Source: Xanthoparmelia taractica (lineage: Eukaryota > Ascomycota > Lecanoromycetes > Lecanorales > Parmeliaceae). Taken from it: DNA of 64,000 bases. The notes beneath the pieces were generated by a model that did not search any database, was not told the origin of the DNA, and saw nothing but the letters and a program-made list of their open reading frames with translations. Location: positions 48,221-112,220 of the forward strand of contig JANQBS010000130.1 in the NCBI GenBank assembly GCA_033085395.1, read 5' to 3'. Position numbers and translations under genes: made by a program. Of the stretch, positions 46,064 to 57,640 are shown one piece after another; position 1 is the first letter of the stretch, and each line of letters begins with the position of its first letter.

Positions 46064-47799
46064 ATGTCTCGATCAGGTCAGGAAAGATTCTACGACTTCA
46101 CAATCGCTCGAGGCACCATAGCACCAGACGGTTACGAGAAAGACGTACTACTCATCAACGGCCAGTTTCCCGGCCCCACAATCGAAGCCAATTGGGGAGA
46201 TTTCATCACCGTCACAGTCAACAATGCCATCACTAGTCCCGAAGAAGGAACCGCGCTCCATTGGCACGGCCTACTCCAGACCGGCACCCCTTGGGAAGAC
46301 GGCGTGCCAGCTGTCTCCCAATGTCCGATCGCCCCTGGCAAGAGCCTGACATATCGCTTCCAAGCAGACTTGTACGGCACGTCCTGGTATCATTCTCACT
46401 ACAGCGCACAGTACGCCGGTGGTCTCATTGGACCAATGATTATCTACGGCCCGAAGAGCGCAGACTATGACATTGACCTTGGCCCAGTACTGCTGTCGGA
46501 CTATTATCACAAGTCGTACTATGAGCTCGTAGAGGATGTAATGGGTACGAATCTTAGAAATATAGCGCCGAGATCGGATAATAATTTGATCAATGGGAAG
46601 ATGGACTACAACTGCTCTCTTGTCACTGATGGAACGCCATGCACGAACAACGCCGGTCTTTCGAAGTTTCAATTCACGACTGGCAAGAAGCATCGGTTGC
46701 GGCTGATTAATGCTGGTGCCGAGGCGATAGAGAAGTTCAGCATTGACGGGCATAAGCTGACCGTCATTGCAAACGACTTTGTGCCTATCCAGCCGTATGA
46801 GACCGAGATTGTGACCCTTGGAGTAAGCCAACTGCCAACATCCGTAATCTGAACATCGACTTAACTAGCACCATAGGTCGGCCAACGCACTGACGTGATC
46901 GTCGAGGCCACAGGCAACCCAAATTCCACCTACTGGATGCGCTCCACCATCTCCAACTGCTCCCTCACAACCCAACCCGACGCCCTAGCAATAATCTACT
47001 ACCCCTCCGCCCCCACCGACACAAAACCCACCACCATCGCCTGGCCCGATACCACCGACCAATGCGCCAACGACCCCCTGTCCTCCACCACGCCCATCTA
47101 CTCCATAACCCCAACCCCGGACCCCGTCACAACCATAACCCTCACAATCGGCACCTTAATAAACAGCACCGGCCACTTCCTCTGGACCGTCAACGGCGTC
47201 TCCTTCCGCGCCGACTACAACGCGCCCGTCCTCCTCCTCGCAAACGCCGGCAACACATCCTACCCCTACGACCCAGAATGGAACGTCTACAACACCGGCA
47301 ACGCCACCTCCGTCCGCCTCATCGTCGAAAATGAGACACCCGTCGCGCACCCCATGCACCTGCACGGGCACAACATGTACGTGCTGAGCGAAGGCCTGGG
47401 CCCCTGGGACGGCAGCGTCGTGAATAGTGGGAACCCGCAGCGGCGAGACGTGCAGTTGTTGCAGCCGGACGGGTATATGGTCGTGCAGTACGACGGCGAT
47501 AATCCGGGCGTGTGGCCGTTTCATTGCCATATCGCGTGGCATGTTAGCGCGGGGTTGTATGTGAATTTCTTGGTGGGTCTGGAAAGTTCTTTGCCTCGTC
47601 TTTTCCTTGCGATTTTCCGGTGGCTGGAGAGTAGAGTAGAGAGCGAAAGAAATGTGCAGTAGACGGCTAATGGCAATCACAGGAACAACCGGACGACATC
47701 GCAAACATGCATCTCCCGCCCTCGAGCAAGCAAACATGTATCGACTGGGCCGCTTTCACCAACGTCACCGTCGTGGATGAGATCGATTCCGGTTTATAG
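46064..47799 (+). CDS. Laccase-type multicopper oxidase
   Basis: Exons 46064-46822, 46877-47572 and 47683-47799 keep phase 0 throughout and give 523 residues (introns 54 and 110 bp). All four copper-binding segments are present: HWHG (about 66-69), HSH (110-112), HPMHLHGH (from about 411) and HCHIAWH (469-475). Leu near 480 is the type-1 axial position. The protein ends in DSGL, the C-terminal plug typical of ascomycete laccases. Such enzymes oxidise phenols with reduction of oxygen to water and are usually secreted. The ATG at 46064 leaves only about seven residues before the first cupredoxin strand and no signal peptide. A signal-encoding exon upstream is likely but could not be identified. 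Confidence 0.85.
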
Positions 47800-48051
47800 A
47801 GCCGTCCTCCCTCTCACACTCCCCATCCCCCCCTCTCTCTCCCTCTGACTTGATTCCCATTCACAGAGCTAGGGAGGATACCTAAAAGCGTTGCAGCGAC
47901 TTCAAGCATCGAGATCCGCACTTTATTAGCTCCCGAGCGAGCAGCGGCGATCGATTTGCGTTGGCAGGTTGGTCGGAAAAATTTGGCTACGCGCAGAATG
48001 TTCATAGACGGAGGGTATAATAAATAGTAATGATTAATATCATCAAAAGTG

Positions 48052-48054
<3 letters not shown>

Positions 48055-48091
<37 letters not shown>
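48055..48091 (+). repeat. (GT)n microsatellite
   Basis: About 18 perfect GT units in a row, downstream of the laccase gene. Confidence 0.95.
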
Positions 48092-48092
<1 letters not shown>

Positions 48093-48289
48093 AAAACCGA
48101 GCGAATCGCTGACTATGATTTTAAGGGATAGTAGTAGTAGTCAGAAAGGCTAAAATAGAAGACAAGGTAGTGTTTATGGTAATGGCCGATAGGTACAACA
48201 CCTCTGCAGGTAAGTTGTGGCAGCAAGGCCTATTCTTGTGTAAATGGAACCGTGAGATGGAACATTTATATCTACATGAAAGCGAATTC

Positions 48290-48960
48290 CACCCTTCCCT
48301 TCCCTTCTCTTCTCTTCTCCCCTCCCCTCAGTAGTTCTGCAGCATACCACCCTAGAACCCTTCCCCAATCAATTCCCCCAAACCTCCCCCCCCATCAGCC
48401 CCTTCCCCCCTTATTAATCCCCCCAATCACCTTCCCCCCTTTCAATGCCCCAATCACCCCAATCCCCACCGAAGGAAGTCATCACAACAACCCAATCCCC
48501 CTTATCGTTCCAAACCCACAACCCAGCCCTCCATCTACCAACCACCTACCATACCATACCTAAACGCACCATCACTATATGCCCGGACCACAAGACTTCG
48601 TTCTCCTTCTGCCCATTCAGGTAGGCTGTTCTTGGTTTAAAAAGGTCGTATAAGATGAGATGAGATGTAAGGTTAGTGATAGGATGGTAGGAAGGGGGAA
48701 GGGGAAGGGGAAGGGGGAAAGGGGTTGTGTGGTATGAGATAGAGGCGGTGTTGGTGATGGGTAAAGGGAAGGCAGAGGGAAGGGGAAGGGGAAGGGAAAT
48801 GGAAGGGGAAGGGAAATGGAAGGGCAAGGGGGCGGATATGGGGGAGGGAGAGAGAGAGGACGGAGGACGGATGGAAGGGAGGCAGGGAGGGAGGGAGGAA
48901 CGGGAGGGAACAGGGGATGGGGGAGGAAATCAGAGGAAGGTGCAACGGAGTATGTTCCTT
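48290..48960. repeat. Opposed polypyrimidine and polypurine low-complexity tracts
   Basis: 48290-48540 is strongly C/T-rich on the plus strand, and 48680-48935 is strongly G/A-rich (repeats of aagggg, ggaa and gagg). The two could pair as a large imperfect hairpin, and the G-rich part could form quadruplexes. Open frames here are low-complexity and are not genes. Confidence 0.75.
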
Positions 48961-49301
48961 TACACATATATGCCACGTGGGCAGTAACTATAGACACAAG
49001 CCAGGCACAAGGCTGCTCGGTACCTCAGCCCCAGAGCCGGTTTTGTTCCGTGTGCGCAGGAGTGCAGATGAACGATTCCGATTGTTCTTAAGACAATTGT
49101 AGGATATTAACAATCGCTATGGTGCTACCTGACTGAGTGTTCCAGGTTCTAATTCCTTATACTTTCGCCCAATTCGAGTACTCGGATGCCTCAAAGCGCA
49201 GATTGGGCAGAAGCAACCAAGGGGCTGGGGGATCTGCTGCCCAATGGAGTGCCGCTTGGCTTGAATGGCAGTTGGCCGGGACCGCGTTGACTGGTGCCAA
49301 G

Positions 49302-50179
49302 TTAGCGCAATAATCGGCCACGCACTTGAACAGCAGCATCCGGCCCTTGGACCGTCTCAACTTTAAACCCACGTCCATACAGGATTCTATCCGCCATTGC
49401 GTTCGCCACCGCCGATCGTAACAGAGGTATCGCTTCAAAGCACTGTTCATACTCCGCATACACCGGCCTCGGCTTCTGCGAAAAAGCGACACACAGCTCT
49501 TCCAATAGCAGCTTCCACAGCACGTACTCTTCACCGTCGTATTCCCACACCTCCATCACCGTGCTTGGGGCAACAGGAGCGCGCCTTCCTTCATTGCGAG
49601 CCATCGCAAATGCTGCTTTGAGTTGCTCGAGGAGCAGAGGCTGTATGCGGCAAACATGCGACAGAGAAGGGTACAGGCGTCTCTGATGCCTGTGGAAATG
49701 TTAGTGCGAGTGCTGTCTGCGAGAACGTCAAGCTTGTCCTGTGACATCCAGACGTAGATGTGGTAGAATGCATCGGGATCGATGTTGGGCAGTGCGAGAG
49801 TGTCGGGACGGGTCTTGGGGAGCAGGTAGGCGATGACTGGGGGGTGATAGATCACCATGCGCTTTTGCATTATGATTCGTGTTGCCTCTTTGCCGACATG
49901 GAATGTGGCGGCTGCGGATCCTAGCGTGAGTCTTTTTGGGGATGTTAGTTACGGTTCTAATATGAAAGCAGAGGGGATGGCTTACTCTTTCACGATCTCA
50001 CTGTGACTTGTGATCCCCGCCTCTGCAAAGTTAGGAACGGGCTCTGTTTTAGTAGCCTCCAGCTCCTGCACGTCGACAATGGTGTCCTCTTCTTCGAGGT
50101 TTGTAGGTGTATTCGCTTCACGAACATTTCCCACGCGAACGTCTCCAAGGGACAACATTCTTTTCAGGATGTTCGTCAT
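49302..50179 (-). CDS. BTB/POZ-like domain protein, frame break in the second half
   Basis: Exon 1 (49986-50179) joins to 49931 across a 54-bp intron (GTAAGC, branch AACTAAC). It encodes an acidic N-tail followed by a BTB-like strand-turn pattern (LTLGSAAATFHVGKEATR, then NIDPDAFYHIYVWM). The protein then continues in two overlapping frames. The first runs to 49556. The second, ending at 49302, carries the coding-like LLEQLKAAFAMARNEG and VWEYDGEEYVLWKLLLEEL. A change of frame is needed between about 49700 and 49620, and no clean GT-AG intron does it. It is either a small frameshift or an unrecognised splice. BTB proteins of this fungal type are generally protein-interaction factors of unknown role. 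Confidence 0.5.
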
Positions 50180-52426
50180 GTTTTGAGTTCTTGAGCTGGG
50201 ATAAGTGGATGAACGAGGTTCGAGCTTTGTAAAACGCTTGAGATTGAGTCTTCATTTTTATCGAGAAAGAAATGGGATGATATGATGTTGAGACGTACGA
50301 TATTGTCCGAATGCGTGTTGATGCCCTAAGATCAGTCAATGTGCCAAAGAGATAGACAATACAACACCGAATATTATACCATTGGTCTGAAAGCATCTGT
50401 GCTGCGCTGTCCACTGGAAATATATATATTGCTGACTCGATTGCTTTGACACATTAATAATCTCTTCCTTCCCTCCTTTAGGGCAATATGATTGTGAATC
50501 GCAAATATATATCTATACGTGGCCTGAGTCTTTGTCTTGAAGGCTGTCTTGTAATTTTTAATAACTTAGCTGACTCTGCTGTGTTAAAGCCAAGGAGAAA
50601 TTGAAGTATATTATAGAAATGTAGTTATTCATGCGCCCTCAACTATGTTTTCATTTGTATTTCGACCAGCAAAGTGCACTATGGCGTCTGGAATTCGACA
50701 GACCGATAAGTGCGGTGGTCCTGGGCATACTTATCAGATTGGCTTACCGACCCGACGAGGCGATCTGTATACCTTGTTGGTAAAACGTGGGGGGACAAAG
50801 AAAAGAACAGAAAAGAACCAAAAACGAAATAAAAGAAAACAATGGCAATTGTTCCATCTCAGTAGTTTCAGAGATCATGATGAACCCGTCGCCGAGCCAA
50901 ATTTATGTAGTACGTAGGCGGGAAGAGTTAGACGCAACCCGTATACTTTCATATTTAGCACACTTTCTGATACCATGAATGCATGCCCTCTTTTGACTAG
51001 TGCCATAGCAACAGTTACTCTGCTATAGCACGGATGAACCTTGGTCAACACATTGTCAGCGATCACAATTGCCAACACGTACTGTACATCATACGGGATG
51101 GACGTCGCAAGATCGAAAATAGGTTTCGGTACAACTACACCACGGATCCTTTTACCCCACTTTCGCAGACCTCGCCACTGAGCGGCTTTGTACGTGTCTC
51201 TTTGCTTATGCTCCATCAGACATGGCGGCATGCGCAGATTAGTAGCCAGGTTCATTTGACTTGCTTGATTTTGCTTTTAGCGTGTGCGAGATGGGTTCGT
51301 ATACGGACTTCGGGCCTGCTAGAAGACGCATTGGGTGACAACTTGGGTACGAGTGGCAGTTGGTAGCTGTAGCATTATGCGGCCCCAATTTCTCCGGTCG
51401 TTACAAGCCGCAGCCCATGAAGACTAATATCCTCTTCCATTGTAGGCTTGTAGCGGACGGTTGGCTTTTTCTAACTTGGCTCATGATCATGGCGCTATTG
51501 AGCTTCCTTCCCGTAGCCTCGTCAAATAAATATAGTGCGGCGTGGAGAAGAGGCATGGGCAGCCGACCTTCCATCGCTGTGTTGGAGAAGGGTAGGCTAC
51601 TATGACCAGCAAGACCTCAGGACAAAGAACTCGGGACACCTGCTGATTGTAGGGACTTTACGTCTGAGTCAAGCCACGTATTTATGACTGCTGTGATGAG
51701 TACAAAGGAAAGACCAGATACCAAACCCGTAAGGCTTGAGTAGCGTTAGTTTAAGGTACGTGGTATCATTACTAGCGCTGCGTAATCTATTGCAACAGCA
51801 TGTGGGTGAGTGCATTGAAGCCACAACGAGAGACCAGAAGAAAACAATGAAGCCAGAACGGACCACTTTTCTTTGATCCATTCACTGCTGGGGTAGTGCT
51901 TGATAATAGAATTTCCGGAGATGCCTTATCCAAAATGGTCTGTCTTTCCTTCAATTCGTGATTCTCCCTACAGGGGCGACCACCAAGGGAAGATGCAGCT
52001 GCCGTGCAACCAATCGTTGTCCATTCACATAGTCTTCATTATCCGCACACCGTCTTGGCTGATTTTGAACAAGGAGCAGAAGGGTCTTTAGGATTTTCGA
52101 AGGGCTTGTTCCCAGGATTTGCGGTTTGGATACGTCTACACTAAGGGAGTCTCCGTTTTCACATGTCGAAGAATTCATGACACCGGTGGATAGATGGGGT
52201 GAAATGATGTGGATGGGGAGATGGATGGATAAAGGTTGAAGAGAGAGAAAAGGAGAACGAGCTGGTTTGAAGAATGGGAGAGTGATAATCATAGTGATGA
52301 GATGAAGATGAAGGAATATGTATATTCCATAGAAAAGATCGAAAGGAAGATATACATGTAGTCACTAATTCCCTTACACACCCTAGCCCATTCCCTTGAT
52401 CCAAATCGAGATCGAACAAGACGAAG
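50180..52426. other. 2.2-kb region without a supported gene
   Basis: AT-rich in part (50420-50620). Short frames at 50645-51605 and 51900-52420 lack coding character. The end of this segment is downstream of the GMC oxidoreductase. Confidence 0.4.
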
Positions 52427-54094
52427 TTAAGCCATCATCCCCTTGATCAGTTCCGCCCCCCTCTCCGCCGCCACCATGATGCCAAACTGCGGATTCACCG
52501 TCAACGGCAACACAATCGACGCATCCACCACATTCAGATTCTTCATCCCGATGACCGTCGTGTTCGTATCCACACAGCTTCCAAACCGACAACTGCTCGA
52601 CCAATGATTGACCTCGCCCTCCGTGTACGCCGAGGGCGTCGTGATGTACTTTAGTATATCCGCCTGGGTCGCGTTGGCGGGGATGTTCAACGGGGTGAGG
52701 TTGGACGCCGGAAGCCCGGCGAAGATGTTGTGGATGTAGGTCGCGATGTCCTGGGCGTCCTGGGGGTCTGTGAAGTAGACGCCTTGGGGCCCGGGGACGA
52801 AGTTGGAGTCGAGGACGACCTTGCCCTTGGATTTGAGGCCCGAGGTGCCGTAGATGTTGAGGGTGACGGTGTTGGCGTTGGTGTAGCCGTTGTAGCCGGC
52901 GGTACCGATGGTGCCCTGCATGCCGGCTTTGGAGCCGTCGGCGTGGGTGATGTAGTCCCAGAAGACGGAGACCTCGGCGGCGAAGGAGTACGGGCCGGAG
53001 CGATGTTGAAGGTAGAGAGCGGCGTCAGCGGGGATGGGGTTTTCGTAGGAGTAGGTGTAGGATTGGACGGTGGGGCTGGAGAGTTCGATGAAGGTGTTGG
53101 GGTTGTCGAAAAGGTTGGCGCCGATGGCGGTGTTGTTGATCCAAGAGGAGGCGGGAAGGCCAGTGAGGTAGTTGGCTTTTTGGAGGCGGGTGAGGACGGC
53201 GGGGTCGCCGATGCCGGATTTCATCATGAGTTCTGGGGATTTCAGGGCGCCGCCGCTCAGGATGACACGGCCAGTGGCGGATAGAGCAATGTTGGATATG
53301 ACGCCGCTGGAGTTGGCGACGACGCCTGTGGCGAGACCACCAGTGCGAAGGACGCGATTCACCCAAACGCCACTCTGCAGGTGGAAGTTTGGCCGGGTCA
53401 GAGCAGTCTGCAGGTAGGTGACGGCGGGACCACCCCGCTGGGCATTGTTGTAGTCGTAGATGGGGTGGCCAAACACTTTGGTTTTGTTTGCAGATACCGC
53501 ATTGATTTCGACTTCGGAATAGCCGTCGCCATTGACAAGCCAATTCTTGGCCGCCGTGTAGCCGGATTGCTCATAGAAGATGTGATCTTGAGAAGTGACG
53601 TCGCTGGACGGCTGAGTCTGATAGAGACGGTTGATGGAAGGCACGAGATCAGCATGCTTCCAGCCGGCGGGGAAGTAGTTGTCAAAATCGGATGCCGGTG
53701 GCTCAAAGAACAAACCGGCATTGATGGCACTGGAGCCACCGATGGAGCAACCAACGAAGGCGTTGACCTGTTTCGGGCCACAGGTCAAATTGGTGGGAGT
53801 GGAAAAGATGGTGTTGTAGAGTCCCGGTACGTCGACACGAGTCAAGTTGGTACCTGCCAGCCACTTTGGTCTTTCGGTACCTCCAGTGATGCCGTAGGAT
53901 GGACCACCTCCCTCGAGAAGAAGGACCTTTTTACCGGTTTCACTCATCCTGGTGGCCGCGATGATACCGGCGGGACCGGCACCGACTACGATTACATCCC
54001 ATACCGTGGTCGCCCATGTCTGAGGTTGAATGGGAGTGGCAAAGACTAAGGCTATGGTTTGAAGGAGAAGGAGGGGGAAGAACAGGGCTGCCAT
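52427..54094 (-). CDS. Secreted GMC oxidoreductase, cellobiose-dehydrogenase flavodomain type
   Basis: A single exon of 555 residues. The ATG at 54094 is chosen because it opens directly on a signal peptide (MAALFFPLLLLQTIALVFAT), whereas the open frame upstream starts with GTG and is Ser/Pro low-complexity. The Rossmann FAD motif VVGAGPAG is at about 37-43. The GMC segments GGSSAINAGLFFEP and LSGGALKSPELMMKSGIG follow. The catalytic pair fits His near 497 (NHWSSSCRFG) and Asn near 534 (VNPQFG), as in cellobiose dehydrogenase flavodomains. There is no cytochrome domain. The likely role is extracellular sugar or alcohol oxidation with release of electrons or peroxide, which would fit with the laccase 5 kb away. 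The 5' leader contains a GAA repeat. Confidence 0.87.
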   Translation of the reverse strand: MAALFFPLLLLQTIALVFATPIQPQTWATTVWDVIVVGAGPAGIIAATRMSETGKKVLLLEGGGPSYGITGGTERPKWLAGTNLTRVDVPGLYNTIFSTPTNLTCGPKQVNAFVGCSIGGSSAINAGLFFEPPASDFDNYFPAGWKHADLVPSINRLYQTQPSSDVTSQDHIFYEQSGYTAAKNWLVNGDGYSEVEINAVSANKTKVFGHPIYDYNNAQRGGPAVTYLQTALTRPNFHLQSGVWVNRVLRTGGLATGVVANSSGVISNIALSATGRVILSGGALKSPELMMKSGIGDPAVLTRLQKANYLTGLPASSWINNTAIGANLFDNPNTFIELSSPTVQSYTYSYENPIPADAALYLQHRSGPYSFAAEVSVFWDYITHADGSKAGMQGTIGTAGYNGYTNANTVTLNIYGTSGLKSKGKVVLDSNFVPGPQGVYFTDPQDAQDIATYIHNIFAGLPASNLTPLNIPANATQADILKYITTPSAYTEGEVNHWSSSCRFGSCVDTNTTVIGMKNLNVVDASIVLPLTVNPQFGIMVAAERGAELIKGMMA

Positions 54095-55478
54095 GACAGA
54101 GAGGTGAGATGTGGGAAGGAGGTGAGAGGGATGAGTGACTGGAGAGACGGGAGATGGAGGAGAAGAAGAAGAAGAAGAAGAAAAGGGAGGATATATGTAC
54201 ACATATTTATATTATATAAGTAATACGAAGAAGAAGAAGAAGTAGCAAGTGGAAGATGGCGAAGAAACAGACAAGTAAAAATAGAATATGATATCCAGAA
54301 TAGGTCAAAATCGAGGTCAGCTTTTCATGCAGTCAGCTTCGGCTATCACAGCTATAAGTTGAGGTCACACGGGTATATGCGCAGCTAGTCTCAATCAGGA
54401 AGGTGGGGTGTGGGGGGGATTCTTCTCATGATTCGAGGGCTGCAAGGGGCAAAATTCATGGAATATAATTGATTAATTAACTAAATTAATTAATATGAGT
54501 TGCAGATAATCCCGTAATTTGATTAATTAATTCAATATGATATCTTTTGATATCTTCCTATAAAAACGCAGGTCATCTCAGGTTGATTTGAGGGAGCATC
54601 TTGACTGGACTGTCGAGATGGAGTATCCCACGGAAATGGACAGACAATACAGTTTGTGAATCTGGACCATTCTTCCTTCCGAAGCGGTCAGACCGGGCTT
54701 CGGCTACCACTTCCACTTAAGGCTGCGCCAACTTGTTGGTCCCTGACAAGAAAAACAAGTCGGCCTTCCCCAGCCATCCAATCCTCCCCGGCCACTTCGA
54801 TTTACTTCTAGTATATACTTCTGCCTTACCTTACACACGATCACACATTGTTTACTAATTTAGCTTACAAGCATTCCTTCTTCTTCTCTTTTTCTTCTCG
54901 CTTACTGACTGTAATAGAATTCTTCAATGTTCCGGCACACCACTAGTCTATGTTGTGGTCAGCACCCAAGGCCTCTAAAATGCTATCCTACTCCTGAACC
55001 CCCACCCACCCAATTACTAACCCCGCCCCTCAGCAAAACATCTCCAAGCCCGATGCATTTCTCCTCGCCCATGATGCCATGTCCTCCCACATACGCCCTA
55101 TCCACAATAATACAAGCAAAGCAGCCCTATGTCGTACCGTCGCGCCAACACCATGTCCAACGAGCCATCGTCTAGTATATTGTCAGATCAAACCCGACGA
55201 CTGCACTTTTAATATCCCAGCCAGAACGCCTGGACCATTGCTAGTGGCCGAGTCTACATCCCCCAATTCGTTCAAGAGGCTGCTGTCATCCTTCGCTAGT
55301 GTAACAGCGGCTGGTGCCACGTTATTCAAGAGAATCCGTTCGTAATAACATCAGTCGATTGGTTCCCTATCCATTCCCATCCGTCACACTTGATGCCAAA
55401 TGACTTTCCTCCCACCCAGCACTCGACTTGGATCCCGCCACGCTCTCCCTCACTAAAAAGCACAGAAGAGGCGGGTAC
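54095..55478. other. 1.4-kb region upstream of the GMC gene, no gene supported
   Basis: Contains GAA repeats (about 54163-54182 and 54225-54242) and an AT-rich stretch of attaattaa words at 54466-54530. Plus-strand frames at 54927-55345 are Pro/Ser-rich but without start context or recognisable family. Confidence 0.4.
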
Positions 55479-55683
55479 ATAGTTCATCCGGGGTAGAAAT
55501 ATGCAAAGCATATGCGACTCATCGGGGGGAGAACGGATACGTTCCGCATATGCTTCAACCTCATCCGGGGTAGAACGGATATACTCAGCATATGCAAAGA
55601 CCTCATCGGGGGTAGAAACGGATGCGCTTAGGGCTTTGGAAATTTCTACCCCGGATGAACTTTAGTCTACCCCCAATGAACTA
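55479..55683. repeat. Short tandem array bounded by a 20-bp perfect inverted repeat
   Basis: The word agttcatccggggtagaaat at 55481-55500 has its exact reverse complement at 55642-55661. Between them are further copies of tcatc(c)gggggtagaa at about 55519, 55560 and 55602. The palindrome gcatatgc recurs at 55508, 55546 and 55588, about every 40 bp. A second, imperfect inverted copy follows at 55665-55683. The pattern fits a small foldback or MITE-like element. Confidence 0.75.
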
Positions 55684-56531
55684 TTCCCCGAGAAGAAGCA
55701 GGAGCATGTCGAGCCCTCGGGTGAACGGGATCAAATATACTGACAGCAGAACTTGTACTGGTTGTATTAGCCCTATCGTCCAAGTCCCCATACCGCGGAT
55801 CCTGCTCCGCAACCACAGTCCGCCCCTTCGCAATATCCGACAGCACCTGCTTGTCGTACACCGACCAGGAACTGTAGAGGATGAGGGCGAGGGCGCCATG
55901 ATCTCCTATTCATTGAGAAAGAATGTTACACATATCTTGTGGGATAGGGAGTAAGATGTAGTAAGATTTTAGTGTACTCGTGTTAGCTTACCTGTAAGAG
56001 CGAACCCTCCCGAAGGGATATGAACACCGCCTTCCCTTTCCGCATGAGCCACGCACTCATTGTAAACCAGAGAGCCGCTTTTGACGATATCCGTCCAGCT
56101 GGAAGTATCGTATGTAGTCGCACGGTCGGCGAGATGGATAGCCAGCAGCGCTACTTTGCAATCCCCTGCTCCCCTCAACTCAGAGCATCAGTGAGCGCAG
56201 CCCATTCATTCATTCATTTCATTGCGCAACAACTTCGACACAGTCACGCACCAATGGACCAGAAAAACGGCAACCTCTGCTTCTCCCGCCATTGCGTCAA
56301 GGCAATTTTCGACGGTCTGCGGCGCAGAGGAAGAGAGAAGAAACGACTGGTTGCGTCGGAGGGGATGCCCTTAGAACCGAAGAGGATTCGCCAGCAGGCT
56401 TGTTCGTCTGGATCGCCGTAGACCTCGCTGCAGATGGCAGAGGCGGAGGTTGTTGGGAGGTAGGAGAAGAGGGAGAGGAGGAAGATGAGAGTAAAGACGA
56501 GATGGAAGCTGTGGATTGGAGAGTTGGACAT
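55667..56531 (-). CDS. Small secreted hypothetical protein
   Basis: Three exons (56252-56531, 55992-56165, 55667-55905) keep phase and give 230 residues. ATG 56531 opens a signal peptide (FHLVFTLIFLLSLFSYLPTT), followed by SASAICSEVYGDPDEQACW. I associate this opening with a family of fungal secreted proteins of unknown function. Exon 2 encodes CKVALLAIHLADRATTYDTSSWTDI in pieces, and exon 3 encodes HGALALILYSSWSVYDKQV. For exon 2 the acceptor is either at 56166 or three bases earlier. The last six codons and the stop lie inside the neighbouring inverted-repeat element, so the original C-terminus may have been replaced. Confidence 0.65.
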
Positions 56532-57640
56532 ATTGGAGGTCGTGGATGAGGCCGTGGATAAAGGGAAAGCGAAACCAGAATAACTTGGTTTGAGGAGTAG
56601 AGGAGAGTAGATATAGAGCCCGTGCGGGCCCAGATAAACTTGCGTTGCAGCGCGTTATCTTCCAAGAGCACGGAAGATAGATGGATAACGCAGGAGCCTT
56701 TGCCAAACCCTGGTCGCGACATGCGAGAAGTGGCCGCCTATCAACGGTCCGGACCTTGAAATGGCTCCTGGTCTCTCAAGTCCGTGTCCGAGATCATGAT
56801 GCAATAGGCCTACAGTACAAGCTTTTCCTTATCATTAGCTACCCACAATCTTAAAGTGAGCGCTTTGACAGGGTTAGATATAACGTATGTTGCTTTTGCC
56901 CAGTCGCGTTCAAGATAAGTTCCCGACAGATTGGTTTTCTGGCGCTGCAATGGCACCCTTTTGTAGATGCGCCATGGGGGTTCCAGTCAGACTCGTGATG
57001 ATCTTTAGAACTCCATCTTTTTGTGAATGGTCAAACGGTTCATGCGCGGAATGAGGATAGATTTTTTCGTTAGGCGCAATGCATTCGTTTTCTCCGTTGT
57101 GGCAGACCTGAAAAAGCTAGGACCACAATTAAAGATGCTGGCACTGTAACAAGTTCTTTCGAGCTTTGGAGCTTAAATCATCCGAGGAGTACCAAGGACT
57201 GTGGATTACGCATGAAGATCATTGGTGATTCGATCTGAAAGCCTTGTGCTCGCCAAAAGCTGTTGGGAAACATCTCAAGAATAGCGAAGCATGGGAAGCA
57301 ACCGGGGATTGGTGATTGATGGACCAAGACTCTTGCGTGAAGACAAGCACCGTTGCCATAAGTGAGGACCGGCGTACTCGACTTCAGCCAACGAATATGA
57401 ATCATTCACAGCCGCCTAGACGCGTGAAGTATGACCCGAGACTCACAAGGAGCGATTGTAGTTGGGTATATGGTTCAATTTGATTCGATGACCTCTGTCT
57501 TTGAACGACATAGACTCGTAGTCGGCCGGGTAGATGTAAGTGTATTGTGTGGCCGCAAATTAAGATAATACGGCACTACCTTACACGTATTCCCTGGGAT
57601 ATGCAACACCCTGGGATATGCAACATTAGGGCTAGGGCTA
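56532..57640. other. Intergenic region up to the second RIP block
   Basis: A minus-strand stretch at 57178-57560 is coding-like in places (YIYPADYESMSFKDRGHR near 57540-57470) but no gene model could be supported. At 57591-57625 a 16-bp word (cctgggatatgcaaca) is repeated in tandem, at the border of the AT-rich block. Confidence 0.35.

Noticed and set aside
48546..48997. Pro/Ser/Leu-rich minus-strand frames
   Set aside because: They are translations of a low-complexity purine tract and have no start or domain support.
52730..54049. Long plus-strand frames (184 and 222 codons)
   Set aside because: Both are antisense shadows of the GMC oxidoreductase.
54095..54202. N-terminal extension of the GMC oxidoreductase
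   Set aside because: It starts with GTG, is Ser/Pro low-complexity, and would bury the clear signal peptide that begins at 54094.
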